64,000 nt of DNA, taken from positions 100,086 to 164,085 of the forward strand of contig NZ_PDOA01000010.1 of the NCBI RefSeq assembly GCF_003116135.1. The letters are read 5' to 3'. Position numbers and translations under genes: made by a program. The notes under the pieces are model-generated. The model searched no databases. It was not told where the DNA came from and saw nothing but the letters and a program-made list of their open reading frames with translations. Below are positions 17,570 to 25,892 of the stretch, in pieces; within the stretch, counting starts at the first letter, position 1, and every line of letters starts with the position of its first letter. The stretch is from Teichococcus aestuarii (GTDB taxonomy: Bacteria; Pseudomonadota; Alphaproteobacteria; Acetobacterales; Acetobacteraceae).

Positions 17570-18875
17570 ACGAGGCCAGATCCTCCTCGTCGAGGACGAC
17601 CCGACGACGGCGGGCACCATGGCCCAGCGCCTGCGCATCGAGGGGTACGGCGTCGAGGTCGCGACCGGCGCCGTCGAGGCCGCTGCCTCGCTGGAGCGGC
17701 GGGTGCCCGACCTGCTGCTGTCCGACCTGCACCTGCCGGACGGCTCCGGGGAGGAGCTCTTCCTGTCCCAACGCAGCCGTCTCGCCGGGACGCCCGTGCT
17801 GGTGATGACGGCCTACGCTGGCGTCGACCAGGCCATCCGGCTCATGAAGGCGGGCGCCGACGACTTCCTGGTGAAGCCCGTCGAGATCCAGGACCTCCTC
17901 GGCCGCGTTGGTGCCCTGATGGCCCGGCGCGTGGTGCCCGCGGCAGACGCTACCCTGGGCGTCTCGGCCGCCATCCGCCGGATCGAGGCGACGGTGCGCC
18001 GGGCGGCGCCCAGCGACTGCCCGGTCCTGCTGCTCGGCGAGACCGGCACCGGCAAGGAGGTGGCGGCCAAGCTCCTGCACCGCCTGTCCCCACGTGCGGC
18101 GGCGCCCTTCGTCGCGGTGAACTGCGCGGCCATCCCGGCCGAGCTGGCGGAGAGCGAAGTCTTTGGCCACGAGCGCGGTGCCTTCACCGGCGCCGCCATG
18201 CGACGGATCGGCTGCGCCGAAAGGGCAGGGGCAGGCACGCTGTTCCTGGACGAGGTCGCCGAGCTGGCGCCCGGGCTGCAGGCCAAGCTCCTGCGGTTGC
18301 TCGAAGGGCGCGAGTACACCCGCGTGGGCGGCTCCGGCACGCTGGCGTTCCACGCGCGCGTCGTCGCGGCGACCAACGCCGACCTGGACCAGCTTGTGCG
18401 CGACGGCCGCTTCCGCGAGGATTTGCTCTACCGGCTCGACGTGATCCGCATCGAGATCCCGCCGCTCCGCATGCGCCGCGACGACATCGTGCCGCTGGCG
18501 CGCCAATTCCTTGCCAACGCATCCCTGGCTTCGGCCCGCGGCATCCGGGGCTTGGACAGCCGGGCGGAGCGCGCCTTGGAGGAAGCGGACTGGCGCGGCA
18601 ACGCCCGCGAGCTCCGCAACAGGGTTGAGCGGGCCGCCGCCTTGGCGGACGGGCCCTGGGTCGGTGTCGACGACCTCCTGGGGGGCACCGCGTCCAACGG
18701 CGCCAGCCCCGTGGCGGCGGTCGGGACGCTGGCCGAGGCGGTCACGGACGCCGAGCGGCGGGCGGTCTCCGCCGCGCTCGCCGCCGCGTCCGGCGAGGTG
18801 GAGGTCGCGGCGGGCATCCTCGGCGTCGGCCGCTCGACGCTGTTCGAGAAGATCCGGAAGCTGGGTTTGCGGTGA
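17559..18875 (+). CDS. aioR: AioR, sigma-54-dependent response regulator
   Basis: 438 residues: receiver domain (LLVEDDP, phospho-Asp in LLLSDLHLPDG), AAA+ domain with Walker A GETGTGKE and the sigma-54 contact loop GAFTGA, and a C-terminal Fis-type helix-turn-helix (VEVAAGILGVGRSTLFEKIRK). AAGGAGG precedes ATG 17559. It should activate the aioBA promoter at 20141-20157. It is convergent with the DUF4365 gene. Confidence 0.9.
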   Translation: MPAERGQILLVEDDPTTAGTMAQRLRIEGYGVEVATGAVEAAASLERRVPDLLLSDLHLPDGSGEELFLSQRSRLAGTPVLVMTAYAGVDQAIRLMKAGADDFLVKPVEIQDLLGRVGALMARRVVPAADATLGVSAAIRRIEATVRRAAPSDCPVLLLGETGTGKEVAAKLLHRLSPRAAAPFVAVNCAAIPAELAESEVFGHERGAFTGAAMRRIGCAERAGAGTLFLDEVAELAPGLQAKLLRLLEGREYTRVGGSGTLAFHARVVAATNADLDQLVRDGRFREDLLYRLDVIRIEIPPLRMRRDDIVPLARQFLANASLASARGIRGLDSRAERALEEADWRGNARELRNRVERAAALADGPWVGVDDLLGGTASNGASPVAAVGTLAEAVTDAERRAVSAALAAASGEVEVAAGILGVGRSTLFEKIRKLGLR

Positions 18876-18959
18876 TCGGATGAAGCCTGAGCGGACGGTG
18901 GTTCGCCCAAACTGACAGGCAGCAGCGCTTACACCAGGCTCCGAAACAAGCGCTCAGGG

Positions 18960-19880
18960 CTAATCACGTTCCATGGCTCGTCTGAACGCCCATTCATTGT
19001 AGTCTTCTTCGTCGCACTCGTCTTCGTCATCCCTCTCCGGTTCCTCTGGCGGCTCAGGATCATCTGGATCCTCGAAGAAGGCTTCCACGGCGAGGAACTG
19101 CTTCGCCGCCTCGTTCAGTTCCACCTGCACGATGTGGGTCTCGATCTCGTTGGACTGTTCTTCCGCAGGGATGAGCTTGGCGTACTGGTAGGTGAGCCAC
19201 GGGAAGAAGTGGTTCATGACTCCGTGAGGCGTGTGAGTTGTACCCCAGACACCAATTTGGGAATCCGGTTGGCTCTTTTCATAACTCCCGTAGTAAACGT
19301 CTATCTTGCGAAGACCCAGGGTCTTGTTGACCCAGAAGTCGAAACTGAAGAAGACTTCCTTGTCTCGGTATTCCTCCATGTCTGCTTTGTCGGCCGCGAA
19401 GCGATAACGCTTGATCGACGCACGGTCCGTGCCGATCCCGCTGGCGAGGGCGGGCTTCGCCTTCTCATCCAGCACGTTCCGAGAAGGGATGTGGATGGCC
19501 CAGCCCTTCTTTGTCTGCCTTGTCAGATGGCGTTCAACACGTTGCCAGAGGGTGAGGCCGGTTTCTGGATTGTGGAGGATCAGAAACACTGGGAGGGAGT
19601 GCCGCAGCCAGTACTCGAGGTGGCGAGGCTCACCGTAGAACGTGTACCCCTCTGCATCCTTGTGCTGGAAGAAAGAGGTGCCCGACTTAACCTGAAGCGC
19701 AATCAGCTGTCCCGTTGGCTCTCCCTCTTCGTCAACAATCTCGACTTCCGCATCGACACCAAAGTCGCTGATCGTCTGCTCGCGGAAGAACCACTTCAGG
19801 CGCTTGGTGAAGATGAGGTTCACTTCCTGAACGCCGACGCGCTCTGTCAGTGCCGTTGATGTTCTGGCCATGGGATGCAT
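18960..19880 (-). CDS. DUF4365-like protein, putative PD-(D/E)xK nuclease
   Basis: 306 residues from ATG 19880 (MHPMARTSTALTERVGVQ); ATG 19871 is an alternative. The N-terminal third has DFGVDAEVEIVDEEGEPTG and IALQVKSG, the D...E-x-K core of the DUF4365 nuclease-like family. The tail is very acidic (DPDDPEPPEEPERDDEDE). By eye its codons are less GC-rich than those of the aio genes, and it splits the usual aioXSR-aioBA layout, on the opposite strand. It is probably a separately acquired gene. Its biological role is unknown. Confidence 0.75.
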   Translation of the reverse strand: MHPMARTSTALTERVGVQEVNLIFTKRLKWFFREQTISDFGVDAEVEIVDEEGEPTGQLIALQVKSGTSFFQHKDAEGYTFYGEPRHLEYWLRHSLPVFLILHNPETGLTLWQRVERHLTRQTKKGWAIHIPSRNVLDEKAKPALASGIGTDRASIKRYRFAADKADMEEYRDKEVFFSFDFWVNKTLGLRKIDVYYGSYEKSQPDSQIGVWGTTHTPHGVMNHFFPWLTYQYAKLIPAEEQSNEIETHIVQVELNEAAKQFLAVEAFFEDPDDPEPPEEPERDDEDECDEEDYNEWAFRRAMERD

Positions 19881-20011
19881 CACTGATAGCAGAAGGGGCG
19901 CAATACTACACACGACGTGCGGCGTCGGGCGAGGCCCCGACCACGATGTCACGTAGGCGCCGCAACGGTCCAGGATGCCTTTCGTTCTTGCCTTGCGAGC
20001 GGGGGCGCAAA

Positions 20012-20027
20012 GTCCAGCCTTCTGGAC
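20012..20027. promoter_or_regulatory. Upstream dyad 1 of aioBA, candidate AioR site
   Basis: GTCCAG and CTGGAC arms around four bases (CCTT). An identical-arm dyad follows exactly 30 bp later, about three helical turns, and both lie upstream of a sigma-54 promoter, as enhancer sites do. Confidence 0.6.
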
Positions 20028-20041
20028 CCGGACGGCGCCAA

Positions 20042-20057
20042 GTCCAGCTTCCTGGAC
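20042..20057. promoter_or_regulatory. Upstream dyad 2 of aioBA, candidate AioR site
   Basis: GTCCAG and CTGGAC arms around CTTC, with its centre about 117 bases before the predicted transcription start near 20167. It is paired with the dyad 30 bp upstream. Confidence 0.6.
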
Positions 20058-20140
20058 TCCGGTGACGGTCCGGTGACAGCAATCCTCCGTCAACATCCTG
20101 ATTTCCAAGGCACCGTAAGCCACCGCCGTCACGGGCGCCG

Positions 20141-20157
20141 TTGGCACGCCCGCTGCA
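20141..20157 (+). promoter_or_regulatory. Sigma-54 promoter of aioBA
   Basis: TTGGCACGCCCGCTGCA matches the -24/-12 consensus, with the invariant GG at 20143-20144 and GC at 20155-20156. The spacing is correct and the activator gene aioR lies nearby. It rules out translation from the in-frame ATG at 20158. Confidence 0.85.
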
Positions 20158-20190
20158 ATGCTGTCGTCGCCTGAGAGCGGGGAGACGGAA

Positions 20191-20718
20191 ATGTCGGGTT
20201 GCAACAAGCTTACGGAGAGCGGCCGCCGCTTCTTCCTGGGACGGGGGGCGCTGGCGGTGGCTGGCGCGGCGGCGGCCTCCACGGTGCCGCAGGCGCCCGC
20301 CAAGGCGACACCGGCCCTGGCGCGCGTGGCGTACCCGGTCAGCAGGCTGGGCAACATGCGCGACCTGAAGGTCAACGAGCCCATGGACATCAGCTACCCG
20401 GACGCCGACAGCACGGGCGTGCTCATCAAGCTCGGCACGCGGGTCGAAGGTGGCGTCGGCCCGGACGGCGACGTCGTCGCCTTCTCGAACCTCTGCCCAC
20501 ACAAGGGCTACCCCATGTTCTACCAGGCCGACGACCGCACCCTGAACTGCCCCGGCCACTACAGCCGCTTCGACTGCGAGAAGGGCGGCCTGCAGGTCTG
20601 GGGCCACGCGACCCAGAACCTGGCCCAGTTCCGCCTGCGCGTGGACGCGGGTGGCGACATCCACGCCGAGGGCGTGGACGAGCTGCTGTACGGCCGCCAC
20701 TCCAACGTGCTGGCCTGA
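20191..20718 (+). CDS. aioB: AioB, Rieske small subunit of arsenite oxidase
   Basis: 175 residues. ATG 20191 is preceded by GGAG; an earlier ATG overlaps the promoter. A Tat signal is visible (GRRFFLGRGALAVAG). Rieske [2Fe-2S] ligands are in LCPHKGYP and LNCPGHYSRFD. It pairs with AioA in the periplasm, taking electrons from the molybdenum centre and passing them to a cytochrome. aioA starts 13 bases after its stop. Confidence 0.93.
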   Translation: MSGCNKLTESGRRFFLGRGALAVAGAAAASTVPQAPAKATPALARVAYPVSRLGNMRDLKVNEPMDISYPDADSTGVLIKLGTRVEGGVGPDGDVVAFSNLCPHKGYPMFYQADDRTLNCPGHYSRFDCEKGGLQVWGHATQNLAQFRLRVDAGGDIHAEGVDELLYGRHSNVLA

Positions 20719-20731
20719 GGAGGGCGGGAAC

Positions 20732-23356
20732 ATGGCTTACAAGCGCAACATCGACCGCCTGCCGATCCCGCCGCGGGACGCCAAGGTCAACAACGTCGTC
20801 TGCCACTACTGCATCGTGGGCTGCGGCTACAAAGCCTACTCCTGGCCCGTGAACCGCCAGGGCGGCCCGGCGCCGGACGACAACGCCTACGGCGAGGACA
20901 TGCGGGGCCAGCTCGGCGCCGACAGCGCCGCCTGGGCGGCGCCGTCCATGTACAACGTCGTCCGGCACAACGGGCAGGACGTCCACATCGTCATCAAGCC
21001 CGACCACGACTGCGTGGTGAACTCCGGCCTCGGTTCCATCCGCGGCGCCCGCATGGCCGAGATGTCCTACTCCACCGTCACCGGGACGCAGCAGGCGCGC
21101 CTGACCGACCCGCTGGTCTGGCGCTACGGCACCATGTCGCCCGCCTCCTGGGACGACAGCGTCGCGCTGGTCGCCGAGGTCACGCGCCGGGTCATCGAGG
21201 AGCAGGGCGAGGACGGCCTGCTGGTCTCCGCCTACGACCACGGCGGAGCGGGCGGCGGCTACGAGAACACCTGGGCGACCGGAAAGCTCTACTTCCAGAG
21301 CATGAAGGTGAAGAACATCCGGATCCACAACCGTCCGGCCTACAACTCCGAGGTGCACGGCTCCCGCGACATGGGCGTGGGTGAGCTGAACAACTGCTAC
21401 GAGGACGCCGAGCTCGCGGACACCCTGTTCATCGCGGGCGCCAATTCCCTCGAGACCCAGACCAACTACTTCCTGAACCACTGGGTGCCGAACCTGCGCG
21501 GCTCGACGCTGGACAAGAAGCAGAGCCAGCTGCCGAACGAGCCGCACGCCGCCGCCCGCATCATCGTGGTGGACCCCCGCCGGACGGTGACCATCGCGGC
21601 CTGCGAGGCCGAGGCGGGAAAGGAGAACGTGCTCCACCTGCGCATCAACAGCGGCACCGACCTCGTGCTGTTCAACGCGCTGTTCACCGAGATCGCGACC
21701 AAGGGCTGGGCCGATAAGGCGTTCATCGCCACCAGCACCAGCAACTACGACGCCGCGATCGGCGCCAACCGCACCACGGTGGAGGAGGCGGCCCGGCTCA
21801 CCGGTGTGTCGGCGGAGGACATCCGCAAGGCGGCGGCCTGGATCGCGGAGCCCAAGCAGGGTGGCGCCCGGCGCCGCACGATGCTCGCATACGAGAAGGG
21901 CATCATCTGGGGCAACGACAACTACCGCACCAACCAGTCTCTGGTGAACATCGCCCTGGCGACGGGCAACATCGGTCGCCCCGGCGGCGGCTGCGTCCGC
22001 CTCGGCGGTCACCAGGAAGGCTATGCCCGCCCCTCCGACGCCCATGTCGGCAAGCCCGCCCAGAACGTCGACGAGCTCCTCATCGGCGGCAAGGGCGGCA
22101 TCCACCACGTCTGGGGCTGCGACCACTTCAAGACGACCCTGAACGCCTCCGAGTTCAAGCGCGCCTACCAGCGCCGGACCAACATGGTGAAGGAGGCGAT
22201 GGACTCCGTCCCCGCCGGTGACCGCGCCGCCCAGGTGGAGGCCATCATGAAGGCCATCCGCGCGGGCGGCCTGTTCAGCGTGGACGTGGACATCGTGCCG
22301 ACCCAGATCGGCTCCTGCGCGCACGTGGTCCTCCCGGCGGCGACCTCGGGGGAGATGAACCTGACCTCCATGAACGGCGAGCGCCGCATGCGCCTGACCG
22401 AGCGCTACATGGACCCGCCGGGCAACGCGATGCCGGACTGCCTCATCGTCGCGCGCCTGGCGCAGGCCCTGGAGCGCTCCTTCCGCACGGCCGGGAACGC
22501 CGCCGTGGCCGACCGCTTCCGGGGTTACGACTGGAAGACGGAGGAGGACGCGTTCATGGATGGCTACCACCAGCACGAGAAGGGCGGCGAGTTCGTCACC
22601 TACGCCCGGCTTCGCGCCATGGGCACCAACGGGTTCCAAGAGCCCGCAGTCGGGCTGGAGACCACCGGCGCGGTGGCTGGTGGCACGACCACCGGCGCCT
22701 CGCCCGGCATGGTGGTGCAGGGGCCCGGCATAGAGGGCGCCCGCGGCCGCGAACCCGTCCAGCAGGCGGCGCCGGGCGCCGGTGCGACCGGCACACCGGC
22801 GGCGACCACCGGCGGCAGCGAGCGAATCCTTGGGACCAAGCGCCTCTACGCCGACGGCAAGTTCAACCGCCCGGACGGCAAGGCGGTATTCGCCGCCACC
22901 CCATGGCGGGGGCTGCAGGCCCAGGGCAAGCAGGCAGAGAAGGACTCGCAACGCTTCCTGGTGAACAACGGCCGCGCGAACCACGTCTGGCAGTCGGCCT
23001 ACCTCGACCAGCACAACGACTTTGTTCGCGACCGCTTCCCGTACCCCTACATCGGCATGAACCCGGATGACATGGGCGAGCTGGCGCTAAAGCCGGGCGA
23101 CCTCGTCGAGGTCTTCAACGGCAACGGCGCCACCCAGGCGGTCGCATGGCCGGAGGGGGGCCTCGGCCGCAACCAGACCTTCATGCTGTTCGGCTACCCG
23201 ACGGGCGTGCAGGGCAACGTGGTCAGCAAGGCGACCAACGAGTTGGTCATACCAAACTACAAGCAGACCTGGGCGAACATCCGGAAGCTCAGCGACGCCC
23301 CCGAAGCCGTCCGCCACCTGTCTTGGAAGACCCAGGAGTACCGGGCCCAGACTTGA
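20732..23356 (+). CDS. aioA: AioA, molybdopterin large subunit of arsenite oxidase
   Basis: 874 residues from ATG 20732, with GGAGG upstream. Cys24, Cys27 and Cys31 in VVCHYCIVGCGY are the [3Fe-4S] ligands. It oxidises arsenite to arsenate at a bis-pterin molybdenum site; it has no signal of its own and is carried through Tat by AioB. It is about 30-50 residues longer than typical AioA because of a Gly/Thr/Ala/Pro-rich stretch around residues 644-694 (bases about 22661-22821). Otherwise the sequence looks intact. Confidence 0.95.
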   Translation: MAYKRNIDRLPIPPRDAKVNNVVCHYCIVGCGYKAYSWPVNRQGGPAPDDNAYGEDMRGQLGADSAAWAAPSMYNVVRHNGQDVHIVIKPDHDCVVNSGLGSIRGARMAEMSYSTVTGTQQARLTDPLVWRYGTMSPASWDDSVALVAEVTRRVIEEQGEDGLLVSAYDHGGAGGGYENTWATGKLYFQSMKVKNIRIHNRPAYNSEVHGSRDMGVGELNNCYEDAELADTLFIAGANSLETQTNYFLNHWVPNLRGSTLDKKQSQLPNEPHAAARIIVVDPRRTVTIAACEAEAGKENVLHLRINSGTDLVLFNALFTEIATKGWADKAFIATSTSNYDAAIGANRTTVEEAARLTGVSAEDIRKAAAWIAEPKQGGARRRTMLAYEKGIIWGNDNYRTNQSLVNIALATGNIGRPGGGCVRLGGHQEGYARPSDAHVGKPAQNVDELLIGGKGGIHHVWGCDHFKTTLNASEFKRAYQRRTNMVKEAMDSVPAGDRAAQVEAIMKAIRAGGLFSVDVDIVPTQIGSCAHVVLPAATSGEMNLTSMNGERRMRLTERYMDPPGNAMPDCLIVARLAQALERSFRTAGNAAVADRFRGYDWKTEEDAFMDGYHQHEKGGEFVTYARLRAMGTNGFQEPAVGLETTGAVAGGTTTGASPGMVVQGPGIEGARGREPVQQAAPGAGATGTPAATTGGSERILGTKRLYADGKFNRPDGKAVFAATPWRGLQAQGKQAEKDSQRFLVNNGRANHVWQSAYLDQHNDFVRDRFPYPYIGMNPDDMGELALKPGDLVEVFNGNGATQAVAWPEGGLGRNQTFMLFGYPTGVQGNVVSKATNELVIPNYKQTWANIRKLSDAPEAVRHLSWKTQEYRAQT

Positions 23357-23422
23357 GATCGGGCACCCTGCGACGCGGCCGCCCGGCTGCGTCGTCACGC
23401 TCCCCCTGCCATTGGAGACCCC

Positions 23423-23800
23423 ATGCGAGTCCTTGCCTCGGCCCTGCTCTGCGTGCCGCTCCTCGCCTTCCCGGCTCTCGCCCAGACCGTCCCGTCGGGC
23501 GAGCAACTGTTCCGCAGCCAGTGCGGCGCCTGCCACGGCGTGGACAGCCGCAACCGCGTCGGCCCCGGCCTCGCCGGAGTGCTGGGCCGCCGCGCGGCAG
23601 CCGTCGAGAGCTTCCGCTACTCGAACGCCATGCGCACAAGGGCGGCGGAAGGACTGACCTGGGACGAGGCGACGCTGCACGCCTACTTGCAGGCCCCCAA
23701 GCAGGTCGTGCCCGGAGGCAGCATGTCCTATGTTGGCATGAAGGACGAGGCACGCCTGAACGCTTTGCTGGCCTATCTCAAGGAGAATGCGGGGTCGTGA
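23423..23800 (+). CDS. Small class I cytochrome c, likely arsenite oxidase electron acceptor
   Basis: 125 residues with a signal peptide (MRVLASALLCVPLLAFPALAQ). Haem attachment is CGACH and the probable axial Met is in GGSMSYVGM. It lies 66 bases after aioA in the same direction, the usual place for the cytochrome that takes electrons from AioBA. Its end overlaps the GTG start of moeA. Confidence 0.9.
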   Translation: MRVLASALLCVPLLAFPALAQTVPSGEQLFRSQCGACHGVDSRNRVGPGLAGVLGRRAAAVESFRYSNAMRTRAAEGLTWDEATLHAYLQAPKQVVPGGSMSYVGMKDEARLNALLAYLKENAGS

Positions 23801-24960
23801 CCACCAGCCTCGCGCCCCGCCCCGCATGCTCCGATTGCGACCTGCAAGCGGGCCTTGTGGACGTCGAGATCGCGCGCGCACGGCTTCTCGCCGACGTCCA
23901 TCCGGTGCGGGGCGTCGAGCTCGTTTCATTGTCGGCGGCGGCCCGGCGGGTGCTGGCGAATCCTGTACTGGCGACATCGGACATGCCGCCGTTCGACCGC
24001 GCCGCCGTGGACGGCTATGGCGTCGGCGGGCCGGGGCCCGGCCCCTTCCAGGTCGTCGGCTACCTTCCGGCGGGCGCGGGTGGCCTGCCGCGTGTGGGCG
24101 CCGGTGAGGCGGTGCGCCTGCTGACCGGCGCCGCCGTCCCCGAGGGCGTCTGGGCGGTCGCGATGCAGGAGGGCTGCCGGGTGGACCCGCACTCCGGTGT
24201 CGCGTCGCCGACGCTCCTGCAGGATGCCAACATCCGCCGCCGGGGTGAGGATTTCCAAGCGGGCGAGGCGGTGCTGGAGGCGGGCACCCGGCTCGACCCG
24301 CGCCACCTCGCGTTGCTGGCTGCGGTTGGGGTGGGCGACGTCGCGGTCCGGCGCAGGCCGCGGGTCGCCGTGCCCTCCGCCGGTGACAAGCTGCTCGAGC
24401 CGGGCATGCCGCACGCGCCGGGCGCCATCCACGACAGCAACCGCCCCATGCTGGCCGCCTTGCTGCGGGGCATGGGCGTCGAAATCCTTGGCCTGGGCCT
24501 GCTGCCTGACCGGCGATCCGACATCGCGGCCGCCCTGGAGCGGGCGTCCGGGTGCGACGCCATCGTCGCCTCGGGCGGCGTGTCCGGCAGCGAGGCCGAC
24601 CACTTGCTGGGCGCCCTGCATGACGCCGGTGGCCACGGCTCCTGGTGCGCCGTGGCGCTGAAGCCGGGCAAGCCACTGGTGTTCGGCGGCATCGGCACGG
24701 CGCGCTGCCTGTTCCTGCCCGGCAACCTGGTGGCCGCGCTGGTTAGCGGCATCCTGTTCGGGCGCCCGCTGGTAGCTCGGCTTACCGGGGCTGTGGACGG
24801 CGGCCTGAAATCCTTGCCAGCGCGCCTGGCGTCCGGCTGGGACCGGAAGCCGGGGAGGGAAGAGTTCGCCCCCGCGATGGTCGGGCCGGACCTCGTGGTC
24901 GAGCACATCAGCAAGCCAGGGTCGGCGCGACTCATGCCGCTGGTAGCGGCCGATGGCTAG
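23797..24960 (+). CDS. moeA: MoeA-family molybdenum insertion protein
   Basis: 387 residues from GTG 23797, which overlaps the cytochrome stop (GTGA); AAGGAG lies upstream. Family motifs seen are MPPFDRAAVDGYG near residue 65, IHDSNRPML and VSGSEADHL. MoeA puts molybdate into the pterin cofactor that AioA needs. It is a dedicated copy in the aio operon. The extra Cys-containing N-terminus (ACSDCDLQAG) precedes the usual start of the fold. Confidence 0.88.
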   Translation: MTTSLAPRPACSDCDLQAGLVDVEIARARLLADVHPVRGVELVSLSAAARRVLANPVLATSDMPPFDRAAVDGYGVGGPGPGPFQVVGYLPAGAGGLPRVGAGEAVRLLTGAAVPEGVWAVAMQEGCRVDPHSGVASPTLLQDANIRRRGEDFQAGEAVLEAGTRLDPRHLALLAAVGVGDVAVRRRPRVAVPSAGDKLLEPGMPHAPGAIHDSNRPMLAALLRGMGVEILGLGLLPDRRSDIAAALERASGCDAIVASGGVSGSEADHLLGALHDAGGHGSWCAVALKPGKPLVFGGIGTARCLFLPGNLVAALVSGILFGRPLVARLTGAVDGGLKSLPARLASGWDRKPGREEFAPAMVGPDLVVEHISKPGSARLMPLVAADG

Positions 24961-25269
24961 GTCAGGGTAGGTCGAGACGTCGGGATGCTGCGGGCCGGGG
25001 ACGCGGTCGCGTTTCTATCCCTAGCGGGAATCCTAAACGGGTAGGATGGCGCCCGTGCTCCTTCGTTGCCGCGGCGGTTTCGCCAGGTTTCGGAGGGCAG
25101 GGACTCCGGTGTTGCGTTCGGGTGTTTGGCAGCCTCTGGTCGATAGCCGCCTATCCGCTTCGGAAGGTGAGGCAGGGCAAAGCGGACCCTCCCTGCTGAA
25201 GGTCTCGCGATGGATGCCCTGCCGATGGCATGCGCCCCCAGTAAGTCCGCGGGCGCCGCACAAACACCA
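24961..25269. other. Gap without recognisable features
   Basis: 309 bases between moeA and the convergent DUF305 gene. No gene, clear hairpin or promoter was found; the open frames here have no protein-like content. Confidence 0.6.
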
Positions 25270-25755
25270 TCAGCGCGCGGGCTGCAGCACCGGCGCAGAG
25301 GGTGCCGGAGGGTTGGCCTCCAGTTCGGCAATCAACTGCTTCATCTCGCCGATCTCCCGCACCTGGGCCGCGATGATGCTGTCGGCCAGTTGCCGGACGT
25401 GCGGGTCCCGGATCCGCGCCCTCTCGCTGGTCATGATGGCGATGGAGTGGTGCGGGATCATCGCCTTCATGTAGGCCACGTCGCCCACCGTCTGCTGGCT
25501 CCTGACCAGCCACAGCGACCCTGCGAACACCAGGACGCTGGCGCCGAGGATGGCCATGTTGGCGGTCCGGTTCCGGTACATGCCGAGCATAAACAGCAGC
25601 ATGATGACGGCCATGGTCGCCCCCATCACGAGGGCCATCCAGGTCCGGGTCTGGCTGTAGAAGACGTGCTCCAGGGCATAGGTGTTCAGGTACATCAGGC
25701 CGAACATGACCACGGTCGACACCAGGATCATCAAACCGAAACGTGCGTAGCTCAT
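25270..25755 (-). CDS. DUF305-family membrane-anchored protein
   Basis: 161 residues with three hydrophobic helices (about 5-27, 38-60, 67-85) and then the DUF305 part: KAMIPHHSIAIMTSERARIRDPHVRQLADSII with the HH pair and Met/Glu residues. Family members are often linked to copper or other metals. Its position at the start of the copper block fits, but no reaction is established. Confidence 0.8.
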   Translation of the reverse strand: MSYARFGLMILVSTVVMFGLMYLNTYALEHVFYSQTRTWMALVMGATMAVIMLLFMLGMYRNRTANMAILGASVLVFAGSLWLVRSQQTVGDVAYMKAMIPHHSIAIMTSERARIRDPHVRQLADSIIAAQVREIGEMKQLIAELEANPPAPSAPVLQPAR

Positions 25756-25892
25756 GGCGAAGCCCTTTCTGGCCGCTGGCCGGGATGGCCCGGCTTCAGC
25801 GACAGGTCTCGATTGGCAGGAGCGCGACCAGTGCCCGCAGGCACCGGTCGCATTGGAGGCGGTGAGCCTGGCTAGACAGCCCCCGCTTGAAC

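Noticed and set aside
20158..20190. Earlier ATG for aioB
   Set aside because: It lies at the -12 element of the sigma-54 promoter, upstream of the predicted transcript start.
20426..23014. 862-codon reverse frame opposite aioA
   Set aside because: A high-GC shadow: the forward frame encodes a complete AioA with all cofactor ligands.
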